Source: Desulfobacter hydrogenophilus (GTDB lineage: Bacteria > Desulfobacterota > Desulfobacteria > Desulfobacterales > Desulfobacteraceae). From it: a stretch of DNA of 64,000 nucleotides. How positions within the stretch are numbered: position 1 is the first letter of the stretch; every line of letters begins with the position of its first letter. The notes below the pieces were generated by a model, which worked only from the letters and a program-made list of their open reading frames with translations, did not search any database and had not been told where the DNA came from. Shown here piece by piece: positions 18,201 to 25,972 of this stretch. The stretch is taken from contig NZ_CP036313.1 in assembly GCF_004319545.1 (NCBI RefSeq), forward strand, positions 4,156,501 through 4,220,500. Reading direction: 5' to 3'. The translations under genes and the position numbers were made by a program.

Positions 18201-18839
18201 TTCACCCGTTGCCTGTGCATAAGCTTTGGCAATGTTTTTTGCCTCCAGTAAAGCTTGCTCCCTGCCTTTGTGCCATGTCCTGCCGGCAGTTGCTTCGTAG
18301 GCAGATTGGAACTTTTCGTAGAGGCCACGGCTGTCGAGGTCTCGTTCGAACTGGGCAATGTGTCCCTGCTTGCCGTAGTATCCGCACATCTCGTCAAAGA
18401 CTTTGACAAAAACGGCGAGGAGAGCATCGATCTGTGTTTTACTGATGACGTCCGCTTTCTGGTCGATATTGAACAGAATGCTTTTCGATGGAATGGCAAC
18501 TGCCCGCTTGAGATCACCGCGCAGAATCTCGTTGTCACCACATTTAGGTAAAAAGAGATCAAGAGTCCGGTCCCCGTTTATCTGCCGGTTTCCGAGCAAT
18601 AGTGCCAGCATTTTCAAAAGATGAGATTTACCGGACCCAAAGAAGCCGGAAACCCAAACGCCGTTGGCACCTTCGTAATTGTTGTAGGCATCCAGGAAGG
18701 ATTCAAGCCGTTTTTCAATTTCGTTTGTCAGGACGTATTCTTCAATTTCAAGGCGAAGACTTGCTTCGTCATCAGCTTTAATGACCCCTTCAATCGGTCG
18801 ATCAACTGGCTTGTGAAAAATAGTTTTAAGCGTCATCAT
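15273..18839 (-). CDS. brxC: BREX ATPase BrxC
   Basis: This 1188-residue P-loop protein has VWVSGFFGSGKSHLLKMLAL near residues 61-80 (Walker A GSGKS). A second conserved block, LNFFVDEVGQYIAENVKLM, is at about residue 255 (Walker B-like). Long coiled regions and a Pro-rich linker (TPTPPPKPDPRIEYVP) lie near the C-terminus. BrxC (formerly PglY-like) is a core BREX ATPase. Two Met codons open the frame, and the second may be the true start. It lies 11 nt after brxB and overlaps the ATPase gene by 4 nt. Length is as expected for the family. Confidence 0.93.
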   Translation of the reverse strand: MMTLKTIFHKPVDRPIEGVIKADDEASLRLEIEEYVLTNEIEKRLESFLDAYNNYEGANGVWVSGFFGSGKSHLLKMLALLLGNRQINGDRTLDLFLPKCGDNEILRGDLKRAVAIPSKSILFNIDQKADVISKTQIDALLAVFVKVFDEMCGYYGKQGHIAQFERDLDSRGLYEKFQSAYEATAGRTWHKGREQALLEAKNIAKAYAQATGEGEAQAIGILDKYRSQYRVSIEDFAEQINFYIQRQSSQENQKGFRLNFFVDEVGQYIAENVKLMTNLQTIAESLATKCRGRAWVIVTAQEDMGKVVGEMGKQQGNDFSKIQARFANRMKLTSADVSEVIQKRLLMKTEDGIGLLTDIYQAQSNNFKTLFDFADGSQTYRNFQDSDHFIDSYPFIPYQFALFQSAIQNLSHHNAFEGKHSSVGERSMLGVFQQVAVQIGDYEIGQLATFDLMFEGIRTALKSNIQRAIIQAENHLDGPFAIRLLKSLFLVKYVKEFKPTIRNLCVLMLDCFNQDLPALRTRVEEALSLLEQQTYVQRNGELYEYLTDEEKDVEEEIKNTEVESSDVAAELEKIVFDHVIKHRKIRYTENGQDYPFSKKLDDRLYGREYELTIHVISPFNEHTDDEVTLKMQSWGRDELLILMPADERLVRDILMYKRTEKYIRQNISITQQEAVRRILTDKGFQNQERYTELQKTIQSLISKAKLFVAGADIEIGSKDTQTRVLGGFHELVSRTYPNLRMLRGITYNENDIAKCLKASQQGLFGNNATALAESEQELLAFIQSNNRGGVRTTLKNMLEKFERKPYGWYYAAVLCTLAHLCVRGKVEVRTDGNLLEEGDLERALRNTHGHGNVVLEPQVEFTASQVRVLKEFFEDFFDAPPAASEAKALGLETGTALQELIHQLTPLAAQASQYPFLNTLTPVLEKLKGLSGKPYTWYLTELPRQEDTLLDMKEGVIDSARKFMNGPLKRIFDNARKFVQTQEPNFAYIEGDEATQVVASLNDPECFKGNCMQQVKTQVETLQEKVDAQIRAEIANAEETVDDLKSRLCGMVEFATLNGEQQEQITQPFSEFKASIGRQKLIAVIRDSLRRFEEGEYQRQLSRITSWAQPAPSPKSAPETGRTGTPDKGSTPTPPPKPDPRIEYVPSRSVKVSFEKAWLADETDVDGYLASMREALLEEIRKGKRIQI

Positions 18840-18850
18840 ATTTCCCTTGT

Positions 18851-19462
18851 TTATACTTCGCAGTGAAAGATGTCGAATGCCCGATAGTACTTGTCATCAT
18901 GAAGCCTTCCAAAAAGATCGAGAGATGCTCCGGACTCCAGGGAATGGGTGTAATCTCCCGGGAAAAACATGACGGTAGGCTTTTCTTTGGCTGTGCTCTG
19001 CAGATTATTCAGTACATTGTGTGAACGAATGTAGGGGAACACCTCGCCAACCCCAGAAAGGAAAAGAACATCAAAATCCGTGTTTGCCAGCTTGGCGGCT
19101 ATGACCGGAACCAAATGCGTCTCTGGATCCAGCACTCCCTGTAGCAGTTCCTTGAGTTCTCCTTTGGAGACAGACGTCTCAATTTCGAGAATCTGATTCC
19201 AGATATCACGCTCTTTGAGTATTTCTATGGAAAGGTCATAGAGATTGATCTCAAGGATCCGGACACCAGCCTGTTCAAGACGATTGACCAGCTGATGCTG
19301 AAGTCGTTCCATTTCAACGGACTCATCAGACTTGAAAGAACAGATGAAAAACGGCACCTCATTTCCAAGCCCCTGCTTGTTGAGGAAACGTTGACCTGAA
19401 ATCACAGCATAGAGATGCTGAAATCTGTCTTGCATTGACATTATAGCTATATCTGCTGCCAC
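18851..19462 (-). CDS. brxB: BREX protein BrxB (DUF1788)
   Basis: This 203-residue protein carries the DUF1788 landmarks GNEVPFFICSFKSDESVEM and DFDVLFLSGVGEVFPYIRSH, and MFFPGDYTHSLESG near the C-terminus. BrxB is a small core component of type 1 BREX of unknown biochemical role. It is placed between brxA (1-nt overlap) and brxC (11-nt gap), the canonical order. No odd features were noticed. Confidence 0.93.
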   Translation of the reverse strand: MAADIAIMSMQDRFQHLYAVISGQRFLNKQGLGNEVPFFICSFKSDESVEMERLQHQLVNRLEQAGVRILEINLYDLSIEILKERDIWNQILEIETSVSKGELKELLQGVLDPETHLVPVIAAKLANTDFDVLFLSGVGEVFPYIRSHNVLNNLQSTAKEKPTVMFFPGDYTHSLESGASLDLFGRLHDDKYYRAFDIFHCEV

Positions 19463-20073
19463 TAAATCATCCCCTTTAGATCATATTCAAAAACAGGAAA
19501 GTACAAAACATCCCTATTGCTGTCTTGCGTAATTACTTCCAACAGCCTCTCACTTAGCATGGCAGCGTTAATGGTATTGTTGGCCGTTAAGAGGTCCGTC
19601 TCTCGAAGTATTCTGAATAAGATCTGCCGCAATTTACTTCTCGTGGTTGGGCTAATTCCATCCAATTCTGAGTGCAAATCGGACTTTTGGTTGAAAAAAA
19701 CGTCGAAATCCTTATGGGTCAAATCCGTCTTCAGGGTGATGTGGCGCTCTCGAAGCACTTCGACGGCAAAATCAGCAATGAATCTGTACCGCCGGCAAAC
19801 AGCAATCCATAAAATATAGCCTTGCTCTTGATGGTTGCCTTCAACAAAAAATTCAAGCTCACCAGCACTCAGAGTTTTCAGCCGAGAAATGATTTCGCGG
19901 CATACTCGTTTGAGCGTATTCAGAGTTCTGGCCTGCAATAGATTTTCTGCAATAATTTTATCTCGAACTAAATTCCAATCGCCAAGTTCAAGATACAGCA
20001 CTGCCAGCTTCATCGATTCACGGTGAAAGAGACTGCCCGTTGTAAATGACATGCTGTATCTGTTGTTACTCAT
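19462..20073 (-). CDS. brxA: BREX protein BrxA (DUF1819)
   Basis: This 203-residue protein matches DUF1819/BrxA, starting MSNNRYSMSFTTGSLFHRES. The conserved helices are EGNHQEQGYILWIAVCRRYR and FIADFAVEVLRERH. BrxA proteins are known to be small, mostly helical and able to bind DNA. It is the first core gene of the operon. Its start overlaps the preceding HTH gene by 4 nt, and its stop shares one base with the brxB start. Confidence 0.93.
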   Translation of the reverse strand: MSNNRYSMSFTTGSLFHRESMKLAVLYLELGDWNLVRDKIIAENLLQARTLNTLKRVCREIISRLKTLSAGELEFFVEGNHQEQGYILWIAVCRRYRFIADFAVEVLRERHITLKTDLTHKDFDVFFNQKSDLHSELDGISPTTRSKLRQILFRILRETDLLTANNTINAAMLSERLLEVITQDSNRDVLYFPVFEYDLKGMI

Positions 20074-20282
20074 TCTTTATCTATATTCCTTTTTGCATTA
20101 TCTGCAGCGCCGCCAGCCTTCACCCAGTCGTCCACTTCATCCTTTTTTAGCTTCCAGAGGCGGCCCATTCGATGCGCGGGCATTCCATGTTTATCAATCC
20201 ATTTGTACACGGTGTCATTGCTGACCCCGAGGTACTTGCAAATCTCACTTATCGATAACCAGCGGTCTTCCATCTCGGTCAT
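20070..20282 (-). CDS. Excisionase/MerR-like helix-turn-helix protein, first gene of BREX operon
   Basis: This 70-residue protein reads LSISEICKYLGVSNDTVYKW with RLWKLKKDEVDDWV after it. It is an HTH_17 (excisionase family) DNA-binding domain and nothing else. It overlaps brxA by 4 nt and has AAAGGAG 8 nt before its ATG. The usual BREX regulators (WYL-domain BrxR) are absent from the window, so I infer this small protein regulates the operon through the palindrome and repeats just upstream. CTCC and GGAG around the SD could form a short occluding stem. Confidence 0.8.
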   Translation of the reverse strand: MTEMEDRWLSISEICKYLGVSNDTVYKWIDKHGMPAHRMGRLWKLKKDEVDDWVKAGGAADNAKRNIDKE

Positions 20283-20330
20283 TTCTCAAGCTCCTTTTGG
20301 GAGATTGGGTTTAAGCCATAAACTTACCAG

Positions 20331-20408
20331 AGGCAAAGTTAAGAGTCTAATCGGAGATATCCCGATTAAATCACTTGATGATTATACGAGTTGATCACCC
20401 GATGTCAA
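20331..20408 (-). promoter_or_regulatory. BREX operon promoter and candidate operators
   Basis: On the minus strand TTGACA (20408-20403), a 16-bp spacer and TATAAT (20386-20381) make an almost ideal sigma-70 promoter. Transcription would start near 20374. Just inside the transcript lies the palindrome TAATCGG-N7-CCGATTA (20348-20368). Next to it is AGGCAAAGTTAAGA (20331-20344), which recurs exactly at 20498-20511. These positions suit repression by a DNA-binding protein, probably the HTH gene product (inference). Confidence 0.75.
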
Positions 20409-20816
20409 ATGATCTTTACCGATTTAAGCCGACTCTTGTCTAACTTGATGGAACTCAGACACATAATCCGAGTCTCGATCCTATGCCCAAAAATGTCAGG
20501 CAAAGTTAAGATATTTTTGAGAAGAAGCCTATCTACAATCTCAGCGTGCTTTCAACCCATGGAGTTGACTTCTTGCGCAATTAGTGGGCGCAATCAAGAT
20601 TGGATCAAAGAAGACTATTATTAATAGTTATGACCATCCTAAGCCCCGAAAAGTAAAAACGGGCACGCAATATTTAATGTGAATTTGATAAATTTCAAGC
20701 AACTCCTCCACGGTATCTTTGGTTTCAGCCCCAGGTTGGTTAACCACTCCACTATTCTTTCAATATTATCTGATTTGGTGTAACTACTGTTACTAAAGCA
20801 AAAGGACGAAGGAAAA
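20409..20816. other. Intergenic region between BREX and recD2
   Basis: No gene was found. The region holds the second copy of AGGCAAAGTTAAGA (20498-20511). A 17-bp AT-rich near-palindrome at 20614-20630 recurs, reverse-complemented, at 41810-41826. No clear promoter for the recD2 gene was identified. Confidence 0.5.
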
Positions 20817-23294
20817 ATGAGGCCACAAGCTGTTAATCATACCGGTGTTATCAATGAAGTCCTTAAAGGGATTGTAGATAGAGTCACATACCATAATCCT
20901 GATAACGGATGGTCCATTCTCCGGGTAATGCCGTTCAATAATCCCAATGGTCAAGAAACTGTCATTGTCCACCAAACCAAAGTATTCGCCGGTGCCACAA
21001 TGGAATTCCAAGGTTCCTGGACTGTTCATCCGAAGTATGGAAGACAGTTTCAGGCAACCGTTGCAAAAGAAAATAAACCTGCCACAACTGCTGCATTGGA
21101 AAAATATATTGGATCTGGCTTGATCAAAGGTGTAGGACCTAAAACCGCAAAAAAGATTGTCAAACATTTCCACAAAGAAACTCTGGATATTTTTGAAAAG
21201 GACATTGAACGGCTCACTGAGGTTCCTGGAATCGCACATAAAAAACTCGATATGATCAGCGAAGCCTGGACAGAGCATAAGGCGATCCGTGAAGTTATGA
21301 TGTTTCTCCAATCCCACGGTATCAGCACCCTATTCGCCGTTCGAATTTATAAAGAGTATGAGGATGATGCTATCCGGCTAGTCACTGACGATCCTTATCG
21401 ATTAGCCAATGATTTTTATGGAATTGGATTCTTTTCTGCGGATAAAGTTGCTTTAAGTATTGGTCTGGAACCTAACAGTCAGCAGAGAATATTGGCAGGT
21501 ATAAAACATGTCTTGGCTGCCAGCAGGAATTTTGGTCATTGTTACCTGACTGCGTCACAGATTGACAAAGAGGTTAAAGAATTATTGCAGTTGGATCTAT
21601 CTGAAAAACTGATTGATCTGTTGAAGTTTATGGAAAAAGAAAAACTTCTGATGGTACGTGAACTTTTGCAGGATAATGGATTGACTGAACCATGCTACTA
21701 CTCAAAATCTTTATTTTTTGATGAACTTTATGTTTCCAGAAGGATATCCGATATTGGTGATCCTCCCCAAATAAATGAAGACAGGGTTGAGAACTGGATA
21801 TCCAGATACTGTGAAATAAAACAGATTTCACTCAGTCATGAACAAGCGGCGTCCGTTAAAGGAGTTGTTGGTGAAAAGTTCTCTATCCTTACCGGGGGAC
21901 CTGGCTGTGGTAAAACTACCACTACTTTGGTCATCGTTAAACTGATTGAAGCTATGGGATTGAAGGTCTTATTGGCTGCACCCACTGGCAGAGCTGCACA
22001 AAGGATGATGGATGTCATCGGTAAAGAGTCGAAAACCATCCACAGGTTACTTGGATGGCAAGGTGGCAAATTTAAAAAAGACGAAGAGACACCGCTGAAA
22101 ACAGACTTTCTTATCGTGGACGAATGTTCCATGTTGGATATTAATTTAACGGCGTCATTGTTAAAAGCGGTACCGAAAAATGCCCAGGTATTGTTCATAG
22201 GTGATTCTGATCAACTGCCTTCTGTTGGAGCCGGAAATGTTTTGAAAGATATCATTGCTTCTGAATCTGTACCATGTTTCCGGTTAACAAAGATATTCCG
22301 TCAGGCTCAGGAATCGTTGATTATAAAATACGCCCACCAGATTAACAGTGGTGATCTCCCCTGGATAAAGTCTCCTTTCAAGAAACCTGAGATTTGGACG
22401 GACAAGACAGATTGTTTGTTTTTCGATTCAGATGAGGCTACTCAAGAACAAATCAGTTTTATTGCACGGATAAAACGATTCTACGACTTCCAGGCTGAAA
22501 TAGAGAACAAAGAATCAGAAGACCTCTATGAGTTTAGGGTCCAGGAGCCAGTGGTACCATATGAGACAGAAATAACAATCCCTAAAAAATTCCAACACGT
22601 CAACCTGGATCAAGTTTATCAGGCTGAAACAAAAATTGAAGAGTTGGTTTCTGTATTAAAAAAAGTCCATCCCTGGTCATCATTACATTACAGCCTTTCT
22701 GCGTTAGATGTCGTTCGAAATCTTTACCAGGAATGGATTCCCAAATATTATGGAAACTGTGAAATTCAAGTGCTTTCTCCTATGACCAGGGGAAGCCTCG
22801 GTACTATCAGCCTGAATAAAATGATCCAGGAAACATCGAATCCCTATATTGAAGGCAAAAAACAATTGAAGGTTGGAGAAAGAATCTTCAGGATTGGTGA
22901 TAGAGTCATTCACCGGCGTAATAATTATGATCTGGGGGTTTTTAACGGCGACATTGGTGTTATTCAGGATATTGACAACATAGATCTGACCTGTTCTGTT
23001 GCGTTTTACCCTGATCTCCGGCTGGTTCATTATAAACAAAATGATATCATGGAACTCGATTTAGCCTATGCCATTACCATACATAAATCTCAGGGCAGTG
23101 AATTTGAGGTTGTGATTATCCCTATTTTAACGCAGCACTTTAAAATGTTGTTTCGGAATCTTATATATACAGGGATAACCCGGGCAAAAAAACTGGCTGT
23201 ATTTGTGGGGACCCGGCGTGCAATGGCAATGGCCGTTCAAAACCAAGACATAAGTAAAAGACAAACAGCACTGCAAGAACTGTTGATAAATTGA
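20817..23294 (+). CDS. recD2: RecD2-type SF1B 5'-3' DNA helicase
   Basis: This 825-residue protein starts with an OB-like N-terminal region. Helix-hairpin-helix repeats follow (GSGLIKGVGPKTAKKIV at about residue 97). The helicase core has Walker A TGGPGCGKTTTT (about 358), VDECSMLD (about 433), GDSDQLPSVGAG (about 461), AITIHKSQGSEFE (about 751) and YTGITRAKK (about 784). RecD2 enzymes unwind DNA 5'-3' independently of RecBC. It is about 100 residues longer than typical RecD2. The surplus appears to be an acidic insertion between about residues 515 and 620 in the second RecA-like half. GAAGGA precedes the ATG. The neighbours (HU, exonuclease) suggest DNA processing for a mobile element. Confidence 0.9.
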   Translation: MRPQAVNHTGVINEVLKGIVDRVTYHNPDNGWSILRVMPFNNPNGQETVIVHQTKVFAGATMEFQGSWTVHPKYGRQFQATVAKENKPATTAALEKYIGSGLIKGVGPKTAKKIVKHFHKETLDIFEKDIERLTEVPGIAHKKLDMISEAWTEHKAIREVMMFLQSHGISTLFAVRIYKEYEDDAIRLVTDDPYRLANDFYGIGFFSADKVALSIGLEPNSQQRILAGIKHVLAASRNFGHCYLTASQIDKEVKELLQLDLSEKLIDLLKFMEKEKLLMVRELLQDNGLTEPCYYSKSLFFDELYVSRRISDIGDPPQINEDRVENWISRYCEIKQISLSHEQAASVKGVVGEKFSILTGGPGCGKTTTTLVIVKLIEAMGLKVLLAAPTGRAAQRMMDVIGKESKTIHRLLGWQGGKFKKDEETPLKTDFLIVDECSMLDINLTASLLKAVPKNAQVLFIGDSDQLPSVGAGNVLKDIIASESVPCFRLTKIFRQAQESLIIKYAHQINSGDLPWIKSPFKKPEIWTDKTDCLFFDSDEATQEQISFIARIKRFYDFQAEIENKESEDLYEFRVQEPVVPYETEITIPKKFQHVNLDQVYQAETKIEELVSVLKKVHPWSSLHYSLSALDVVRNLYQEWIPKYYGNCEIQVLSPMTRGSLGTISLNKMIQETSNPYIEGKKQLKVGERIFRIGDRVIHRRNNYDLGVFNGDIGVIQDIDNIDLTCSVAFYPDLRLVHYKQNDIMELDLAYAITIHKSQGSEFEVVIIPILTQHFKMLFRNLIYTGITRAKKLAVFVGTRRAMAMAVQNQDISKRQTALQELLIN

Positions 23295-23439
23295 ATAAAC
23301 GGTCTCTATGAAATCGTCCCAGCAAAAGTTGCTCAGCAGATAGTAGACCGTAACCCTGATTCTCTGATAGTGCCCCATAAACCGAATGAAAATTTATAGG
23401 CATCCTGTCAATTTTAACATAAAAGCGGAGAATGAACAT

Positions 23440-23724
23440 TTGAACAAACTGGAACTGATTCAGACTCTCAAAGAAAAATGCAATCTGACTAAATACGAAG
23501 CCAATGAAGTTGTCAGAACCTTCTTCTCTGAGATGAGCAATGCAATGAGCAATGGTGATCGAATCGAAATAAGAGGATTTTGTTCTTTTTTCATCAAAGA
23601 ATATAAGGGATACACCGGTCGGAATCCTAAAACTGGAGAAAAAGCATTTGTACCGCCGAAAAGACTCCCCTTATTCAAATGCGGAAAGGAACTGAAAGAC
23701 CGAGTTGATTACCACTCCAAATAG
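23440..23724 (+). CDS. HU/IHF-family DNA-binding protein
   Basis: This 94-residue protein starts at TTG 23440, preceded by GCGGAG at 9 nt spacing. An upstream ATG at 23386 in the same frame has no ribosome-binding site and would add an 18-residue tail unusual for HU. MNKLELIQTLKEKCNLTKYE is the first helical part. IEIRGFCSFFIKEYKGYTGR with NPKTGE gives the beta-arm with the conserved R-NP-TG signature. HU/IHF proteins bend DNA. It is a divergent copy, and a second, truncated relative lies at 25973-26176. Confidence 0.88.
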   Translation: MNKLELIQTLKEKCNLTKYEANEVVRTFFSEMSNAMSNGDRIEIRGFCSFFIKEYKGYTGRNPKTGEKAFVPPKRLPLFKCGKELKDRVDYHSK

Positions 23725-23788
23725 GAGACCATGGGGTGTAATTGCACAGTTGGGTGTAAATCCCCATAGGATTTTATCAAATGTTAAC

Positions 23789-24220
23789 TTACCCAAGGCT
23801 TTCAGCTAAAATTTCACTTCCCATTTTGATAGCCGTCATTCCGGCTTTTGTACGCTCACTTATCAGGTCACGTTCAAATTCTGCCAGTGCGCCCATGATA
23901 TGAAAGACCAGCTTGCCGCCTGTCGTGGTGGTGTCAATTCCGTCCGTCAGGCTTTGAAACCCTGCCCCCTGCGTTTTGAATCGCTCGATCAGATTACACA
24001 GAAAGCCCAAAGAACGCCCCAGGCGATCCAGTTTCCAGACAATTATAACGTCACCCTTTCCAATCGCTGAAAGCGCTTGAGAAAGGCCGTCCCTCTCCTT
24101 GGCAATACCGCTTATTCCGTCATCGGTATAAATGGTCTCACACCCGGCAGCCGTGAGGGCGTCAATTTGTAAATCAAGATTTTGTTCATCCGTGGAGACA
24201 CGGGCATAGCCTATTTTCAT
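23789..24220 (-). CDS. Serine recombinase (Tn3-type resolvase), truncated before its HTH
   Basis: The N-terminus MKIGYARVSTDEQNLDLQID carries the catalytic serine (Ser9). IVWKLDRLGRSLGFLCNLIE and FERDLISERTKAGMTA are the other family blocks. Resolvases of this kind have about 185-190 residues. This one diverges after AGMTA and stops at 143, so the C-terminal DNA-binding domain is lost and the enzyme should not bind res normally. A matching C-terminal HTH stub lies in the same orientation at 1603-1698. It is probably a gene remnant. Confidence 0.85.
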   Translation of the reverse strand: MKIGYARVSTDEQNLDLQIDALTAAGCETIYTDDGISGIAKERDGLSQALSAIGKGDVIIVWKLDRLGRSLGFLCNLIERFKTQGAGFQSLTDGIDTTTTGGKLVFHIMGALAEFERDLISERTKAGMTAIKMGSEILAESLG

Positions 24221-24454
24221 GCAAATGCTTTTGACATACCCTTTTGGTTATTTCAAGGGACAATTATTTCAAGAGGTTAAACCCCTCCATTTTTTGTGTC
24301 AAAAGGGTTCCCTTTTGGGGCCAAAACAAGGTTTCAGCCCACCCACTCCCTTTTTTTTACAGTGTGGACCAGCGGGGCATTTGAACAGAAACTTCCGATT
24401 TTGGGCTCTGATTATACGTTACTACGAAATAAGCTGGGCTCTCATTATGCATTA
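24221..24454. repeat. Possible res-like repeats upstream of the resolvase
   Basis: CAAAAGGG-TT-CCCTTTTG (24300-24317) is a perfect palindrome, and CCCTTTTGG also occurs at 24238-24246. A 20-bp imperfect direct repeat starting TGGGCTCT lies at 24402-24421 and 24435-24454 (4 mismatches, 33-bp period). GGGGTAACCCC follows at about 24458. Such clustered repeats next to a resolvase gene would suit a resolution site or transposon end, but no family was recognised. 24455-24638 holds no gene. Confidence 0.4.
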
Positions 24455-24638
24455 ATAGGGGTAACCCCATGTACGTGAAGCTTCTATTTAAATGTTTCGG
24501 TATTGCTTTATAAAGGGCAGGGAATGAGGGTGCCACACCATTACAGAAAGATTCATAAATAAGATATATTATTGTATCTTGAATATCATTTTGTTATCCA
24601 TCCGGAGTGGATTTAAAATAAAAATTTGGAGCAACCCC

Positions 24639-25322
24639 TTGTTTATATTCCTTGATACTGAAACAACTGGAACTGCAGAAAAAGACAGGTTATGTCAGCT
24701 TGCGTATAAGACGGAAACCGGCGAGATTGTTAATGAACTATTCAAACCGCCGTTGCCAATTGCAATTGATGCCATGTGTGTTCATCACATTACAAATGAG
24801 ATGGTTGAAGACAAACCAGCGTTTAAGGATAGCCCTGATTGTCAAAAATTAGCTGGTTTATTGAGTGATGGTTCGAATGTTCTTGTTGCACACAATGCCA
24901 AATTTGATGTTGATATGCTTATCAAGGAAGGTATCAATCCTAAAAAGGTTGTCTGTTCTTTAAAGCTCGCCAGGAACCTGGACCCTGAAGGGAAAATACC
25001 CAAGTACAACCTTCAATATTTGAGATATTTCTTGAAAATCAACATTCAGGCAACTGCTCATGATGCTCTGGGTGATATTCTGATTCTTGAAAAATTGTTT
25101 GAGCGATTACTGGCAAGGATGAACAAAGATTTTGGGCCAGAGGCTGTCGAAAATAAAATGATAGAAATTTCGAGTAACCCTGTATTATTGAGCAGGATGT
25201 ATTTCGGAAAACACAAAGGGCAGTTTTTTAGGGACATTCCGAAGGATTATTTGCAATGGTTATCCGGCACAGATTTAGATGAGGATATGCGGTTCACGGT
25301 CGAACATCATCTGATGATGTAA
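24639..25322 (+). CDS. DnaQ-like 3'-5' exonuclease with C-terminal DUF3820/ExoX-like domain
   Basis: TTG at 24639 is chosen as the start because GGAG lies 8 nt upstream and the protein then begins MFIFLDTETTG. The open frame extends to 24579. The DEDDh exonuclease residues are visible in FLDTETTG, LVAHNAKFDVDML and TAHDALGDILI. The C-terminus (LLSRMYFGKHKGQFFRDIPK with DYLQWL) matches the DUF3820/ExoX-C type. Length is about 227 residues. The protein is expected to degrade DNA or RNA ends. It sits with the helicase and HU genes, which fits a DNA-processing module. Confidence 0.85.
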   Translation: MFIFLDTETTGTAEKDRLCQLAYKTETGEIVNELFKPPLPIAIDAMCVHHITNEMVEDKPAFKDSPDCQKLAGLLSDGSNVLVAHNAKFDVDMLIKEGINPKKVVCSLKLARNLDPEGKIPKYNLQYLRYFLKINIQATAHDALGDILILEKLFERLLARMNKDFGPEAVENKMIEISSNPVLLSRMYFGKHKGQFFRDIPKDYLQWLSGTDLDEDMRFTVEHHLMM

Positions 25323-25373
25323 AGTTTGGATATTAGATTTACAGTTCGGTTTCAAACCCAAACGAGGGGGTCT

Positions 25374-25967
25374 ATGCAGTATTCTGATTGGCATTTTACT
25401 GGCGAGATATACGATCATCCAGCCAAGGATATTTCCTGTGATTTGTGTGCCCATGAGCGGCTACGGTATGAGCATATTATTCAGAATACGAAGACTCAGG
25501 AAAAAAAATCTGTCGGGTCAAGCTGCATATTAAAGTTTGCTGAAATCGCTGTTTATGATGAACAGGGCAGGGTGACTACAAACAGTGTTGAACGGGAACA
25601 GGCTTTAAAAAAAGCTTTTCAACGCTTCAAATTTGAGCTTTCATTGGTTCCATTGAGGAAACTTTACCGGGTAATGTTCGAAGCCGATCAGAGAAAACTT
25701 GCAAATATTGTTGAGTTTGTAAAAGAAAAAGGTTCATTCCCACCAAATGATTTAGTCTGGGTTTTTTCTTCAATGAAAGATAGAGGGATTGGGTACAATC
25801 CAGGGTTATATAAGATTTTTTCCAGAGATGTGTCTTCACAAGTTGATTTAAAGATGGCAGTGCAAGAGCCATTGAAATTGGATCGGATATATCACAGCCT
25901 TAGTGCAAGCCAGAAGAAAACTTGCGGGATTTCTGAAAAGCCCGCAGGGTCGGGGGGGGGAGTCTAA
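25374..25967 (+). CDS. Hypothetical protein with Cys pair, C-terminus possibly frameshifted
   Basis: Not assigned to a family. ATG at 25374 follows GAGGGGGTCT; an in-frame TTG at 25326 is the alternative. The N-terminal part reads YSDWHFTGEIYDHPAKDISC, then DLCAHERLRYEHI and SVGSSCILKF. This gives a CxxC plus a later Cys that could bind metal. The last residues (SGGGV) are encoded by a run of nine G bases (25952-25960). A slip in that run would change the C-terminus, so the end is uncertain. It lies 50 nt after the exonuclease and probably shares its transcript. Confidence 0.65.
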   Translation: MQYSDWHFTGEIYDHPAKDISCDLCAHERLRYEHIIQNTKTQEKKSVGSSCILKFAEIAVYDEQGRVTTNSVEREQALKKAFQRFKFELSLVPLRKLYRVMFEADQRKLANIVEFVKEKGSFPPNDLVWVFSSMKDRGIGYNPGLYKIFSRDVSSQVDLKMAVQEPLKLDRIYHSLSASQKKTCGISEKPAGSGGGV

Positions 25968-25972
25968 AACTG

